Source: SKPH01 sp051748565 (GTDB lineage Bacteria; Bacillota; Dethiobacteria; DTU022). From it: 64,000 nucleotides of DNA. Positions 17,271-26,084 of the stretch are shown piece by piece. The first letter of the stretch is position 1; every line of letters begins with the position of its first letter. The translations under genes were made by a program, and so were the position numbers. The notes beneath the pieces were generated by a model that saw nothing but the letters and a program-made list of their open reading frames with translations, was not told the DNA's origin and ran no database searches. Location: assembly GCA_051748565.1 (NCBI GenBank), contig JBNJHN010000003.1:9894-73893 (forward strand), written 5' to 3'.

Positions 17271-19181
17271 TTATTCTTTGAAAGCAATTTCAATTATATA
17301 AACCCCTGAGGAAAATTTCTTTTCCACCACCGAGCCGGTTTTCTCCAATAAATGCAAAACATGTTTATTGTCGGGCAGTATTTCAGCTTTAAAGCCGACC
17401 AGACCTTGTTTTTTTGCAATATAAGCCAGGTAAGAAAGTAGTTTAGTGCCTAAACCTTTTTGATGGTAATCGTCTCTGACGACCAAGGCAACCTGGGCAG
17501 TGAGAGTGCCTTCAATTACTGCAAATTGACCAACCCCGATCACTACTTCAGAGTCACCGTCCTCAATAGTCGCCAGGATAACCATTTCCTTTGTATAATC
17601 AATTACGACAAAAATGTCCTGCAGCATTTCATGGGGCATATCTTTCCTTCGTGAAAGAAAGCGGTTATATTTTGTTTCATCTGAAAGTTTATAAAAGAAG
17701 TCTTTTAAAAGGGGCTCATCACTTATCTTAACCGGTCGCAGGCGAAATTCCAGCCCTGATTTTGTTGCCTTGTGCGTCTCAAGTTCAGCAGGGTATTCTC
17801 CTTTTTCTCCGGGCATAAAAGCCTGGTCCTGATAAATAAGAGATGCCTTCTTTGCTTCTTCAATCAGCCATGGTTGGAAATCAGGATGGGCGATAGAAAT
17901 CAAGGCCATTGCTCTTTCCCTGATATTTTTACCATGCAGATATGCTATCCCGAATTCTGTAACCACGTAATGAATATCACCGCGGGTTAGTGTTACACCG
18001 GCGCCTTCTTTAAGAAAAGGGACGATTCTGGATATTTTTCCGCCATCAGTAGTTGAAGGCAAGGTAAGAATGGTTTTGCCACCCGGTGCCAGAACCGCAC
18101 CACGCATGAAATCTGCCTGGCCGCCGATTCCGCTGAAAAAAAATCTGCCGAGAGATTCTGCCGTAGCCTGCCCGGTTAAATCTATTTCCAGTGCGGTATT
18201 AATTGCCACCATGTTTTTATTCATAGAAATTGTGATGGGACTGTTTGTATAGTCAATCTGCTTAAATTCTATACTCGGATTATCATCAAGGAATCGATAT
18301 GTCGCCTTACTCCCCATGCAAAAGGAGGCTACAGTTTTTCCCCGGTCGACAGTTTTTTTAGAGTTATTGACCACGCCTTTTTTCATAAGCTCCACGATTC
18401 CATCACTGAGCAATTCCGTATGGACACCTAAATTATTTTTTGATTCAAGACTGTTAAGAATTGCATTCGGCAGGCTTCCGTAACCGACCTGAATAGTATT
18501 GCCATCTTCAATTATCCGTGAAGCAAACTGGCCAATTTTTTTAACAGCATCAGAAGGCGTATCGGGAGTTTTATATTCCAGTACGGGCTCGTCATAATGC
18601 ACCACGAAATCAACATCTTTGATTTTTAGGAATGTATCCCCATGAGTTCTCGGCATTTTAGAATTGAGCTGGGCAATTACCAGAGAGGCATTTTCAACTG
18701 CAGTCTTGGTAATATCAACACTGATCCCGAGGCTCAGGTATCCGTGCTTATCGGGAAGTGAGGTTTGGATAATGGCGACGTCGACAGGCACCAGCTTGCG
18801 CCGGAATAATTCCGGAATTCCGGAAGCGAATATGGGAGTATAATCAGCAACTCCTTTGTTCACTATCTCCCTGGTATTTTCTACAATGAAGAAAGAATTA
18901 TGCCTGAAGTTTTTCCTGAATTTATGATCGGCATATGGTGCAACACCTAGAGTCCAGACATGTAAAATTTCAGTGTCAAAGAAAGCTTTCGGGTTAGATT
19001 CTACGAACTTTATCAGAGCCTGAACCAGGTACTGGGGTTCGCCACAACCGGTACCGATGTAGATCCTGTCACCGGCGTGAATATGACTGAAAATAACTTC
19101 TTCCGTGTCAAATTTTTCAGGGTATTTTTCTTTTGATTTTTCCAAATGAGCTTTCCGTTGTTGAATGTTTTCCCGATTCAT
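17271..19181 (-). CDS. Acetyl-CoA hydrolase/CoA-transferase fused to a GNAT acetyltransferase domain
   Basis: A 636-residue two-part protein. Residues 1 to about 440 form an acetyl-CoA hydrolase / 4-hydroxybutyrate CoA-transferase domain, with the glycine-rich segments IYIGTGCGEPQYL and VGYGSLPNAIL and a late GIGGQADFMRGA block. Residues from about 475 resemble a GNAT N-acetyltransferase: LRPVKISDEPLLKDFFYKLS, then QVALVVRDDYHQKGLGTKLL, the acetyl-CoA loop. It would move CoA between acids such as acetate, butyrate or aromatic acids, with the GNAT part of unknown target. It lies convergent to bamI and may provide an ATP-free way to activate an aromatic acid, which is inference. Standalone CoA-transferases of this type are about 430 residues. 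Confidence 0.85.
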   Translation of the reverse strand: MNRENIQQRKAHLEKSKEKYPEKFDTEEVIFSHIHAGDRIYIGTGCGEPQYLVQALIKFVESNPKAFFDTEILHVWTLGVAPYADHKFRKNFRHNSFFIVENTREIVNKGVADYTPIFASGIPELFRRKLVPVDVAIIQTSLPDKHGYLSLGISVDITKTAVENASLVIAQLNSKMPRTHGDTFLKIKDVDFVVHYDEPVLEYKTPDTPSDAVKKIGQFASRIIEDGNTIQVGYGSLPNAILNSLESKNNLGVHTELLSDGIVELMKKGVVNNSKKTVDRGKTVASFCMGSKATYRFLDDNPSIEFKQIDYTNSPITISMNKNMVAINTALEIDLTGQATAESLGRFFFSGIGGQADFMRGAVLAPGGKTILTLPSTTDGGKISRIVPFLKEGAGVTLTRGDIHYVVTEFGIAYLHGKNIRERAMALISIAHPDFQPWLIEEAKKASLIYQDQAFMPGEKGEYPAELETHKATKSGLEFRLRPVKISDEPLLKDFFYKLSDETKYNRFLSRRKDMPHEMLQDIFVVIDYTKEMVILATIEDGDSEVVIGVGQFAVIEGTLTAQVALVVRDDYHQKGLGTKLLSYLAYIAKKQGLVGFKAEILPDNKHVLHLLEKTGSVVEKKFSSGVYIIEIAFKE

Positions 19182-19371
19182 TATTTCTCATTCCCTTCAT
19201 TGATTGCATGAATAATTGTTAACCAGGCAACCACTTTTATTCTATCACAAGCTAACCTTAATCATAAAACACAATTACCGATTCCGATGGCAAGCCAATA
19301 GAGGGGTTTTCAAAAATGCTGATGATCAAGTATACTGTTCCCATAGTAGATTTAGGCAAGGAGGAAAGTTT

Positions 19372-19776
19372 ATGGATAATCGGGAGGCAGATTTCTCAGA
19401 GCAGCTTAAAAAGCGATACCGGCAGGATCTTTTTCCTCAGTTATTGGGGATCAAGCTCGAATCAGTGCGAGCCGGTTATGCAAGGGTAAGTATGGAGGTT
19501 ACTCCCGATATGCAAAATTTTAACAGCGTTACTCACGGAGGGGCTATGTTTACCCTGGCAGATACCGCTTTCGGTCTTGCTTCAAACACCCGCGGAACAG
19601 CATTGGCCCTTCATATCAGTGTCAATTATGTGAAAGCGACCGTAAGCGGTGATTTCTTAACTGCGGTGGCAGAGGAGGAACATCTTACCCGTTCGACAGG
19701 AATTTACTGTATGACCGTTTTCCGTGGCAAAGAAACAGTAGCTTTGCTGAGGGGAACCGTATTTCGTAAAAGCTGA
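19372..19776 (+). CDS. PaaI-type hotdog thioesterase
   Basis: A 134-residue hotdog-fold protein of the PaaI/YbgC-like group, which hydrolyses acyl-CoA or aryl-CoA thioesters. The typical signature is NFNSVTHGGAMFTLADTAFG, with the conserved HGG turn and the aspartate of the helix, followed by the strand ALHISVNYVKATVSGD. ATG 19372 follows AAGGAGGAAAG; the longer open frame upstream has no ribosome site. In an aromatic-acid degrader it could free CoA from dead-end or excess aryl-CoA. It is followed by the carbonic-anhydrase-like gene after 36 bases. Confidence 0.87.
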   Translation: MDNREADFSEQLKKRYRQDLFPQLLGIKLESVRAGYARVSMEVTPDMQNFNSVTHGGAMFTLADTAFGLASNTRGTALALHISVNYVKATVSGDFLTAVAEEEHLTRSTGIYCMTVFRGKETVALLRGTVFRKS

Positions 19777-19812
19777 TCAAATACATTTCATCATTGTTGA
19801 AAGGGGTGTGTT

Positions 19813-20358
19813 TTGCCAGTGATCATGGAATTGAATGGGAAAAAACCGCAGGTAGCGGCGGGTGCCTTTATCGCGCCGACTGCAGCGTTGATTGGTGATG
19901 TGGTGGTAGAGGAGGGAGCCAGTATCTGGTTTGGGGCAGTTCTGAGGGGGGATTTTGGGCGGATATTTGTAGGGAAAAATACCAGTATTCAGGACAATGT
20001 AGTTGTGCACACAATGGTTGATGGAGAGACGATAATCGGCGATGACGTCACTGTGGCTCACGGTTCAGTATTGCATAACTGCACGGTTCGCCATGGTGCA
20101 ATCATCGGGTTGAACGCAGTGCTGCTGGATTTTTGTGAAATCGGTGAGAAAGCAATGGTTGCAGCAGGCAGTGTGGTAACTGCCAATATGAAGATACCTG
20201 CAAAACATCTGGCCGCAGGTGCCCCGGCGATAATAAAAAAAAAGATTGCCGGCGCATCCTTAATTTGGGTAGACTCCAGCGCTGCTCATTACAGGGAGAT
20301 GGCTAATAGTTACCTGGAGCAGGGGATTGGGCGGGCTGACAGTTTGCTTTCTGATTGA
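19813..20358 (+). CDS. Gamma-carbonic-anhydrase-like hexapeptide-repeat protein
   Basis: A 181-residue left-handed beta-helix protein of the gamma-CA/YrdA family. Hexapeptide repeats run from about residue 18 to 135, and the metal-site histidines appear in DNVVVHTM, VTVAHGSVLHNC and nearby. The family includes zinc or iron carbonic anhydrases, but many members have no shown activity, so hydration of CO2 is only possible. TTG 19813 is preferred because AAAGGGGTG lies four to five bases before it; ATG 19825 is the alternative. The C-terminal helix ends in DSAAHYREMANSYL. Confidence 0.85.
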   Translation: MPVIMELNGKKPQVAAGAFIAPTAALIGDVVVEEGASIWFGAVLRGDFGRIFVGKNTSIQDNVVVHTMVDGETIIGDDVTVAHGSVLHNCTVRHGAIIGLNAVLLDFCEIGEKAMVAAGSVVTANMKIPAKHLAAGAPAIIKKKIAGASLIWVDSSAAHYREMANSYLEQGIGRADSLLSD

Positions 20359-20597
20359 TAATAAGCTTTTTTCGGATATTTATTATAATTTTATTATTTA
20401 AAGAGAATATAACTTTTTCAAAATGGTTCAACCTTATTACATATGATATTATAAAACGTAGGTTAAATAGATATCTAAAATGGATAACCGACCAGAATCA
20501 ATTGCATTTGGAGAGGTTTTTCAGCTGCTTTGACGAATTAACGATCGCAAAACGGCAAGTAAACCTTTTCAATATATATGAAAGGAAGTGTTTAAAT

Positions 20598-21020
20598 ATG
20601 GACAAACTGATGCTTGCAACAGATGGTTCAAAGCACTCAATGAAAACGATTGATCAGTCAATTAAACTGGCTTCTAAACTGGGAGCCGAGGTAACAATCC
20701 TGTATATTATTGAAGGTAATCCCCAGATCGGTTATGATCTGTTCGCCGCCTATAAAAAAACCGAAGCCGAGTTAGAGAATACTGCGAAAAAAGTTTTGGA
20801 GAAATCGGCACAGCCCTTTATAGACAAAGGGATCTCGGTTAAAACAAGACTTGAAAAGGGACACCCGGCAGATATTATATGTGAAATCGCTGAGAAAGAA
20901 AAATTTAATTACGTTATTCTTGGAAGCAGGGGCCTGGGCGGAATTAAAGAAATGCTGCTTGGGAGTGTCAGTAATGCCGTCGCCAATTGCATCAAAACAA
21001 ACATAATAATTATTAAATAA
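20598..21020 (+). CDS. Universal stress protein (UspA family)
   Basis: A 140-residue UspA-fold protein. It begins with LMLATDGSKHSMKTIDQSIKLA and ends with the nucleotide-binding signature ILGSRGLGGIKEMLLGSVSNAV, the G-x2-G-x9-G(S) pattern of ATP-binding Usp proteins. ATG 20598 follows GAAAGGAAG; the open frame to 20355 is AT-rich leader without a ribosome site. Its role is unspecific stress survival. It ends at a strong bidirectional terminator. Confidence 0.9.
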   Translation: MDKLMLATDGSKHSMKTIDQSIKLASKLGAEVTILYIIEGNPQIGYDLFAAYKKTEAELENTAKKVLEKSAQPFIDKGISVKTRLEKGHPADIICEIAEKEKFNYVILGSRGLGGIKEMLLGSVSNAVANCIKTNIIIIK

Positions 21021-21092
21021 TTCTTTAAAGCTTTATCCTGGCTCTCAAAATTTCGGCGCAAAAGTACCAGTTTAGCTCCGCTCACAAAAATT

Positions 21093-21141
21093 ATTACCAG
21101 GTCCAAATAATCTTCGATAGCTTCGATTCGGACCTGGTAAT
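21093..21141. terminator. Bidirectional terminator between uspA-like gene and thiolase
   Basis: ATTACCAGGTCC at 21093-21104 pairs perfectly with GGACCTGGTAAT at 21130-21141. T-rich or A-rich tracts lie on both sides, so it can serve the + strand UspA gene and the convergent thiolase gene. Confidence 0.85.
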
Positions 21142-21166
21142 TTTAATATAATTAAGAAGCTGCCTC

Positions 21167-22363
21167 TTAAACAGAAACTTTCACAATCAGGGCTGCTCCG
21201 GTATCGCCGGCAGCACAACCGGAGAACATACCGTAACCCCCGCCTAAAAGAACAAGTTCTTCAATCATTTCAACAATACAGCGACCGACGGTCGGTCCTT
21301 GGGGATGGCCAAAGATTATCGGGCTTCCATAATTGTTGAAGCTCATCACGTCGATTCCCAATTCGTTGGCCATATAGATATCATTGGCGGCAAATGGATT
21401 ATGGGTTTTTATGGTTTTAATATCTTTTATATCTAAACCGGCTTTTTCCAAAGCCATCCTGGCTGCAGGAACAGGGGCCATGGACATGTGTGCTTTCGGG
21501 GCCCGGCTGTAACCGTAGGAAATTACCTGGATCTCAATATTTTTGTCTGCGCTGTATTCCGAGGCTTTCTCTTTGCTGGTAACTATGATGCCGCAGTTAC
21601 CATCTGCCGGGTGTGTTTGTGAGCCAAAAGTGTGCACTCCGTCGGGGATTACAGGTTTGAGCCTGGCCAACCCTTCTTTTGTGGTTGGAGTAATACCTTC
21701 ATCAGTTTCAAGAGTCCCCATTTCTTTTCTGCTTATCTTGAACTCAACTGGGAACATGTAGCTCTTTTGGAATTCGCGGTCGTTTTTAACCCCATCCATA
21801 TACTGCTCGTAACGTTTTAGGGCCACCTCGTCACACTGCTCACGGCTGATGTTGCCGGCCTTCTTTACCACATTCTCAGCCGTCTGAATCATTGCGACTC
21901 CTCCCCAGGGATCGCTGCCGAAATGATCCATAACCCAATCTTCAGAGATAACCTGTCCTCCGGGGCCGGCTGGATTGGGCCAAATCGTGTGTGGGCCGTT
22001 AGAGGTTCGGTCTGTCATCAGGCAAAAAGCATTTTCATAATTGCCGGCTTCAATACTTATGGCAGCCATATTAACGCAGGTGGTTGAAGTTGAGCATGCC
22101 TGAGATATATGAACTGCCGCTATCTTCTCAGCTCCCATCATGGCAGCTGCCCATGGTGATGCATAAAAGGTGCAGGGTTGCCCGATTGTCTTTCCAAACA
22201 CCAGGTAATCAAAATCCCCTGGGTCGATTTTTTTCTCAGCAAGCCATCTTTTTGCCGTTGCTGCCCCCAATTCGATAGAATTTTCATTGGCCAGGCTGCC
22301 CTGCCATCTGGAAAAAGGTGAACTGAAATAACCACGGTACGGGATGAATGCTTTTGTGTACAT
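21167..22363 (-). CDS. Thiolase family protein
   Basis: A 398-residue thiolase-superfamily enzyme. The nucleophile is the cysteine of SQACSTSTTC near residue 90, the catalytic histidine lies in FGHPQGPTVGR and a second cysteine in FSGCAAGDTG. It is distant from the thiolase at 1900 and could act on a branched or dicarboxylic 3-oxoacyl-CoA such as 3-oxopimeloyl-CoA, but this is not shown by the sequence. It is transcribed alone, away from the TRAP transporter genes, with AT-rich sequence between them. Confidence 0.87.
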   Translation of the reverse strand: MYTKAFIPYRGYFSSPFSRWQGSLANENSIELGAATAKRWLAEKKIDPGDFDYLVFGKTIGQPCTFYASPWAAAMMGAEKIAAVHISQACSTSTTCVNMAAISIEAGNYENAFCLMTDRTSNGPHTIWPNPAGPGGQVISEDWVMDHFGSDPWGGVAMIQTAENVVKKAGNISREQCDEVALKRYEQYMDGVKNDREFQKSYMFPVEFKISRKEMGTLETDEGITPTTKEGLARLKPVIPDGVHTFGSQTHPADGNCGIIVTSKEKASEYSADKNIEIQVISYGYSRAPKAHMSMAPVPAARMALEKAGLDIKDIKTIKTHNPFAANDIYMANELGIDVMSFNNYGSPIIFGHPQGPTVGRCIVEMIEELVLLGGGYGMFSGCAAGDTGAALIVKVSV

Positions 22364-22854
22364 CTTCTTGCCTCCTGTTATTATTTATAAGGGCTTGACA
22401 ATATTTTTCGACATTACCCGAATTATTCCTGCCTGGCTTAAAAAGAACTGTTTTTGAATAGGCCGTTTTCATCAAGTAAGGGTATATATGCTTCATTTTA
22501 ATTTATTTTAAAAGAATTATATAAAGTTAATTTTAATTATGCATAATTACTTATTATATTTAAATTTATAGTAATATTGTGCAATAAATATGAACGTTCT
22601 ATCGAAATGATGAAAAAATACAAAAGTGGACTTGATTAGAAAAATAATTTGTGTTAAACTGAATTAATTTATTATTGCAATCTTTCCTGTTTTTCCAAAA
22701 TATATTTGATTTAAAAATGTTAGTTTGAAGGGTATTTACTCAATTACTTAGGAGAAAGAAGGTGTTATAAAAAAATATTGATGGAAGCAAGGATAGGAAA
22801 TGCAAGCTGTCTCAGGTAGTACTAAACTTACATTTGTAGAAGGAGGGTCAAGTA
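22364..22854. other. Divergent intergenic region, 491 bases
   Basis: AT-rich gap between the thiolase on the - strand and dctP on the + strand. It must hold both promoters. Apart from one perfect 16-base palindrome and a GAAGGAGGG ribosome site before dctP, I see no gene or RNA in it. Confidence 0.6.
22534..22549. promoter_or_regulatory. Perfect 16-bp palindrome, possible operator
   Basis: TAATTATGCATAATTA is its own reverse complement. It lies in the middle of the divergent region between the thiolase and TRAP transporter genes, about 300 bases before dctP. In such AT-rich sequence a chance palindrome is possible. Confidence 0.35.
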
Positions 22855-23985
22855 ATGAAAACAAAGCTTTTATTGCTGTTGCTTATATTTGCGTTAGTTC
22901 TGGTGCCAGTAATTAGCGGTTGTGCACCGGCGGATGAGCCGGCACCGGATCCGGAACCGGATCCGAACGGAGAGCCGGATGAAGAGCCGGAAGAGGATGC
23001 CCAGAGTTTCACCCTGCAATTTGCCACTTTTTGGCCAGGTGTAGACTTTCAGGTAGAAGAAGGGCACAAGGGTTGGGCTAAAGAAATCTCAGACCGTGTA
23101 GCTGCTGAGACTCCGCACTCAGTTGAATTTGAATGGCATTACGCCGGTGCTCTCCTTGCGGCGACAGAAATTTATACCGGGGTGGCACAAGGGGCTGCAG
23201 ACCTGGGGTCAACCTGTCCAATTTATACTGCAGGTGTATTCCCGGTATCGCAGGCGTTCGAGCTGCCTGGCTTTAACAATGACAATGCCCTGGTTGCCTC
23301 GGTGACTATACATGAGGCCTGGAAACAGTCCGAATTATTGCAGGAAGAATTCAAAGATGTAAAGATCATGCACTTTTGGGCAACCGGTCCCGGTGATTTT
23401 ATGACCAACACCCGGATTGAAACTATGGAAGACCTCGCCGGGCTGGAACTAAGAGCTCTTGCCGGTTCAGGTTCTGCACTTGCTCTGATGGGTGGAGTAC
23501 CTGTAGCTTTCCCCATGGGTCAATCTTATGAAAATATCGAAACCGGGGTTGTTGATGGTCTGATAGCCCCAACAGATACGTTACAAGGTTTCAGGCTTGC
23601 TGAGGTGACCCAGTATATTACGAAGACCCCATTCATCTACAATATCCTTTTTATGAAAGTGATGAATTGGGACACCTGGAATTCCTTACCACCTTCGGTA
23701 CAGCAAATCTTTGACGAGGTAAATGAGAAGTACGTCATTGAGTATGGCAAATTAAGAACTGACTACACCCTGATCGGTGAGCAATTTGGGGTTGAGGAGT
23801 TCGGGATGGAAGTAATCGAGCTTGCCCCGGATGAGTATCAGCGCTGGGTTGAGACTTCCATGCCAGTTGTGGATCAGTGGATCGAAGCAACCGATGACTT
23901 GGGGTTGCCCGGCCAGGAAATTGTGGACATGGTCCGCGAATTTGACGCCCGATACTCGGCAGAGCACGGCAGCTACGGCAATTAA
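22855..23985 (+). CDS. TRAP transporter substrate-binding lipoprotein (DctP family)
   Basis: A 376-residue extracytoplasmic binding protein. The first 23 residues are a lipoprotein signal, LLLLIFALVLVPVISGC, with the cysteine as lipid site; a Pro/Glu/Asp-rich linker with repeated DPEPD-like units follows. The mature domain has the DctP pattern, including FWPGVDFQVEEGHKGWAKEIS, the ligand-arginine region LAGLELRAL and a C-terminal helix. A lipoprotein anchor for a TRAP binding protein fits a cell with one membrane. With dctQ and dctM it forms a complete Na+- or H+-driven importer for an organic acid; an aromatic carboxylate is suggested by context only. ATG 22855 follows AGGAGGG. Confidence 0.9.
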   Translation: MKTKLLLLLLIFALVLVPVISGCAPADEPAPDPEPDPNGEPDEEPEEDAQSFTLQFATFWPGVDFQVEEGHKGWAKEISDRVAAETPHSVEFEWHYAGALLAATEIYTGVAQGAADLGSTCPIYTAGVFPVSQAFELPGFNNDNALVASVTIHEAWKQSELLQEEFKDVKIMHFWATGPGDFMTNTRIETMEDLAGLELRALAGSGSALALMGGVPVAFPMGQSYENIETGVVDGLIAPTDTLQGFRLAEVTQYITKTPFIYNILFMKVMNWDTWNSLPPSVQQIFDEVNEKYVIEYGKLRTDYTLIGEQFGVEEFGMEVIELAPDEYQRWVETSMPVVDQWIEATDDLGLPGQEIVDMVREFDARYSAEHGSYGN

Positions 23986-24038
23986 GTTCGCTGTTCAAAA
24001 ATCAAATCGTTTGATTTTGCTTAAGATATAAGTCAAAT

Positions 24039-24078
24039 TGGTGGAGGGGGCTTCCACCATCCCGGAGTATTTTTCCGG
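24039..24078 (+). other. Two hairpins between dctP and dctQ
   Basis: TGGTGGA pairs with TCCACCA (24039-24059), and CCGGA pairs with TCCGG (24062-24078). Such hairpins between a binding-protein gene and the membrane genes often protect the upstream mRNA or reduce read-through, giving more binding protein than permease. Confidence 0.45.
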
Positions 24079-24098
24079 CGAGGTGGGCGCCCTCTCTG

Positions 24099-24647
24099 AT
24101 GAAAACAGAAGACACGAATACGGCAATGACAGGGGGTCGGATTTACTTGGTAAAATTATTTGAACGATTTGTGCAGGGCCTGACCTGGCGTACAGCGCAG
24201 GTAGCCCAAATTGCCTTATTTATTTCAATGGCTATAATTATGACCAATATACTTATGCGGATTCCATGGCAGCCTTTACCCGGCACAGTGGAGATCGTGG
24301 AGATGACTGGAGCCGTGCTTTTAGCATTAGGTGTGGCTTATACAGCAATTATGAAAGGCCATATCATGGTCGGGGTGCTGGTAGAGCGTTTTTCAGCACG
24401 CGTTCAGGCCGCCATAGAAATATTTGTAAGCATTTTATCACTTATTTTTACCTATCTTCTTGCCCGCGAGATCTTAATTTTTGCTATCAGCAGTATGCAG
24501 AGGGGCTACACGACCGGACATCTTTATGTGCCCATAGCACCTGCGATCTTTGTTGTTGCTTTTGGATTTATTATGCTGGCACTCGTGTTAATCCTGGATC
24601 TGCTAAAGGCAGTAATGCTCATTACGAAAAGGAGTGAAAGCGGATGA
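24099..24647 (+). CDS. TRAP transporter small membrane subunit (DctQ family)
   Basis: A 182-residue protein with four predicted membrane helices, at about residues 35-55, 68-88, 105-125 and 145-170, the DctQ pattern. The segment between helices 1 and 2, NILMRIPWQPLPGTVEIVEM, is the usual conserved part. It is the small subunit of the permease and holds the large DctM subunit. The gene overlaps dctM by an ATGA junction at 24644, so the two are translated together. Start ATG 24099 is about 11 bases after GAGGTGGG. Confidence 0.88.
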   Translation: MKTEDTNTAMTGGRIYLVKLFERFVQGLTWRTAQVAQIALFISMAIIMTNILMRIPWQPLPGTVEIVEMTGAVLLALGVAYTAIMKGHIMVGVLVERFSARVQAAIEIFVSILSLIFTYLLAREILIFAISSMQRGYTTGHLYVPIAPAIFVVAFGFIMLALVLILDLLKAVMLITKRSESG

Positions 24648-25951
24648 CCCCAATTCAAATTGGCCTGCTATCTATTGTAATAATATTCATCCTTCTCTTT
24701 TTACGAATGCCTGTGGCTTATGTAATGCTCGTTGTGGGGATGTCCGGTTTTGCAATTATTAGAACACCAGCGGCGATGTTCTCAATTTCTGCGCAGACTA
24801 TATATAATACTTTTGCCTCTTATTCCCTTATTGTTGTACCCTTGTTTGTCTGGATGGGTTTTATAGCTTTCTATTCCGGTATAAGTTCGCGGATTTATGA
24901 TGCCGCCTATAAGGTTATGGGCAGTATGAAAGCGGGCCTTGCCCTGGCTACTATTGGTGCCTGTACTGCATTTGGCGCCATCTGCGGCTCAACCACAGCA
25001 ACCGCTGCAACAATGAGCGCTGTAGCCCTTCCGGAAATGAAAAAATATAATTACAACCGCTCACTATCAACAGCCACGGTTGCTTCGGCATCAATTCTGG
25101 GTGTTATGATCCCACCCAGCGTAATTTTTATTCTTTACGGAATTTCTGCCCAGCAATCGATCAGACAACTATTTTTGGCCGGAATTTTCCCCGGAATCTT
25201 ATTAATGCTTCTCTTCATGCTGGCTGCTTACCTCCAGGCTTTACATAATCCAAAACTGGCTCCTCCGGGACCGCAGGTGCCGTGGGCTGAGAAGATAAGG
25301 GCGATGATGAGTGGAGGAGTTGAGGTTCTTATTATCTTTATTGCAGTAATGGGGGGGCTTTTTGCCGGAATATTTACCCCTTCTGAGGCCGGGGCGGTAG
25401 GTGCCTTTGCCACACTTGTCGTTGCCCTGGTCAGGCGCCAGCTGAAATGGCAGGGTTTTCTTGATTCTCTGAGAGACTCGGTGCGTGTATCGGCGATGAT
25501 CATGTTTTTGGTTGCTGCAGCGGCAATCTATGGCCGTTTTTTGGCTGTGACAGGATTACCTGGAGGTCTTGCTCAATGGGCTGTAGCGCTACCTTTACCC
25601 CCTGTAGCCATTATGGCGATCATATTGTTCATTTATCTGATTCTCGGATTTTTTGTAGATGCCCTGGCGCTGATTTTACTGACGGTGCCAATTTTTTATC
25701 CGGTTGCAGTCGAGCTAGGTTTTGATCCGATCTGGTTTGGAGTTATAATTGTATTGGCTCTTGGGATGGGTTGTATAACACCACCGGTAGGGGCCAATGT
25801 TTATGTTGTAGCCGGTGTGGATCGGGAAACCCCGGTGATGGAAATTTTCCGGGGCGTGGGATGGTATTTATTAGCTATTATTCTTTGCACCGTTATCCTG
25901 ATAATATTCCCGGAAATTGCAACTTTCTTACCCCGAATGGTATTTAATTGA
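24644..25951 (+). CDS. TRAP transporter large permease subunit (DctM family)
   Basis: A 435-residue membrane protein with about 12 hydrophobic segments. Family features include FGAICGSTTATAATMSAVALPEM and the ligand-site region ASILGVMIPPSVIFILYG in the first half, repeated in degenerate form as GMGCITPPVGANVYVVAG in the second half, in line with the elevator-type two-repeat fold. It is the ion-coupled transport unit. The operon closes with a terminator at 26038. Confidence 0.92.
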   Translation: MTPIQIGLLSIVIIFILLFLRMPVAYVMLVVGMSGFAIIRTPAAMFSISAQTIYNTFASYSLIVVPLFVWMGFIAFYSGISSRIYDAAYKVMGSMKAGLALATIGACTAFGAICGSTTATAATMSAVALPEMKKYNYNRSLSTATVASASILGVMIPPSVIFILYGISAQQSIRQLFLAGIFPGILLMLLFMLAAYLQALHNPKLAPPGPQVPWAEKIRAMMSGGVEVLIIFIAVMGGLFAGIFTPSEAGAVGAFATLVVALVRRQLKWQGFLDSLRDSVRVSAMIMFLVAAAAIYGRFLAVTGLPGGLAQWAVALPLPPVAIMAIILFIYLILGFFVDALALILLTVPIFYPVAVELGFDPIWFGVIIVLALGMGCITPPVGANVYVVAGVDRETPVMEIFRGVGWYLLAIILCTVILIIFPEIATFLPRMVFN

Positions 25952-26037
25952 GAATAGGAAATCTATAAAACAGAGTTGCTATAAGATTTATAATTAATAA
26001 AGCAAATTAAATTTAATTTATATGATTAAAAATATTC

Positions 26038-26070
26038 ACAAGCCGGTTTAAATCCCGGCTTGTTTTTTTC
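26038..26070 (+). terminator. Terminator after the TRAP operon
   Basis: ACAAGCCGG pairs with CCGGCTTGT around TTTAAATC, followed by seven T. The gene on the other side is convergent and may also use it. Confidence 0.85.
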
Positions 26071-26084
26071 TATCCGCCAAAAAC

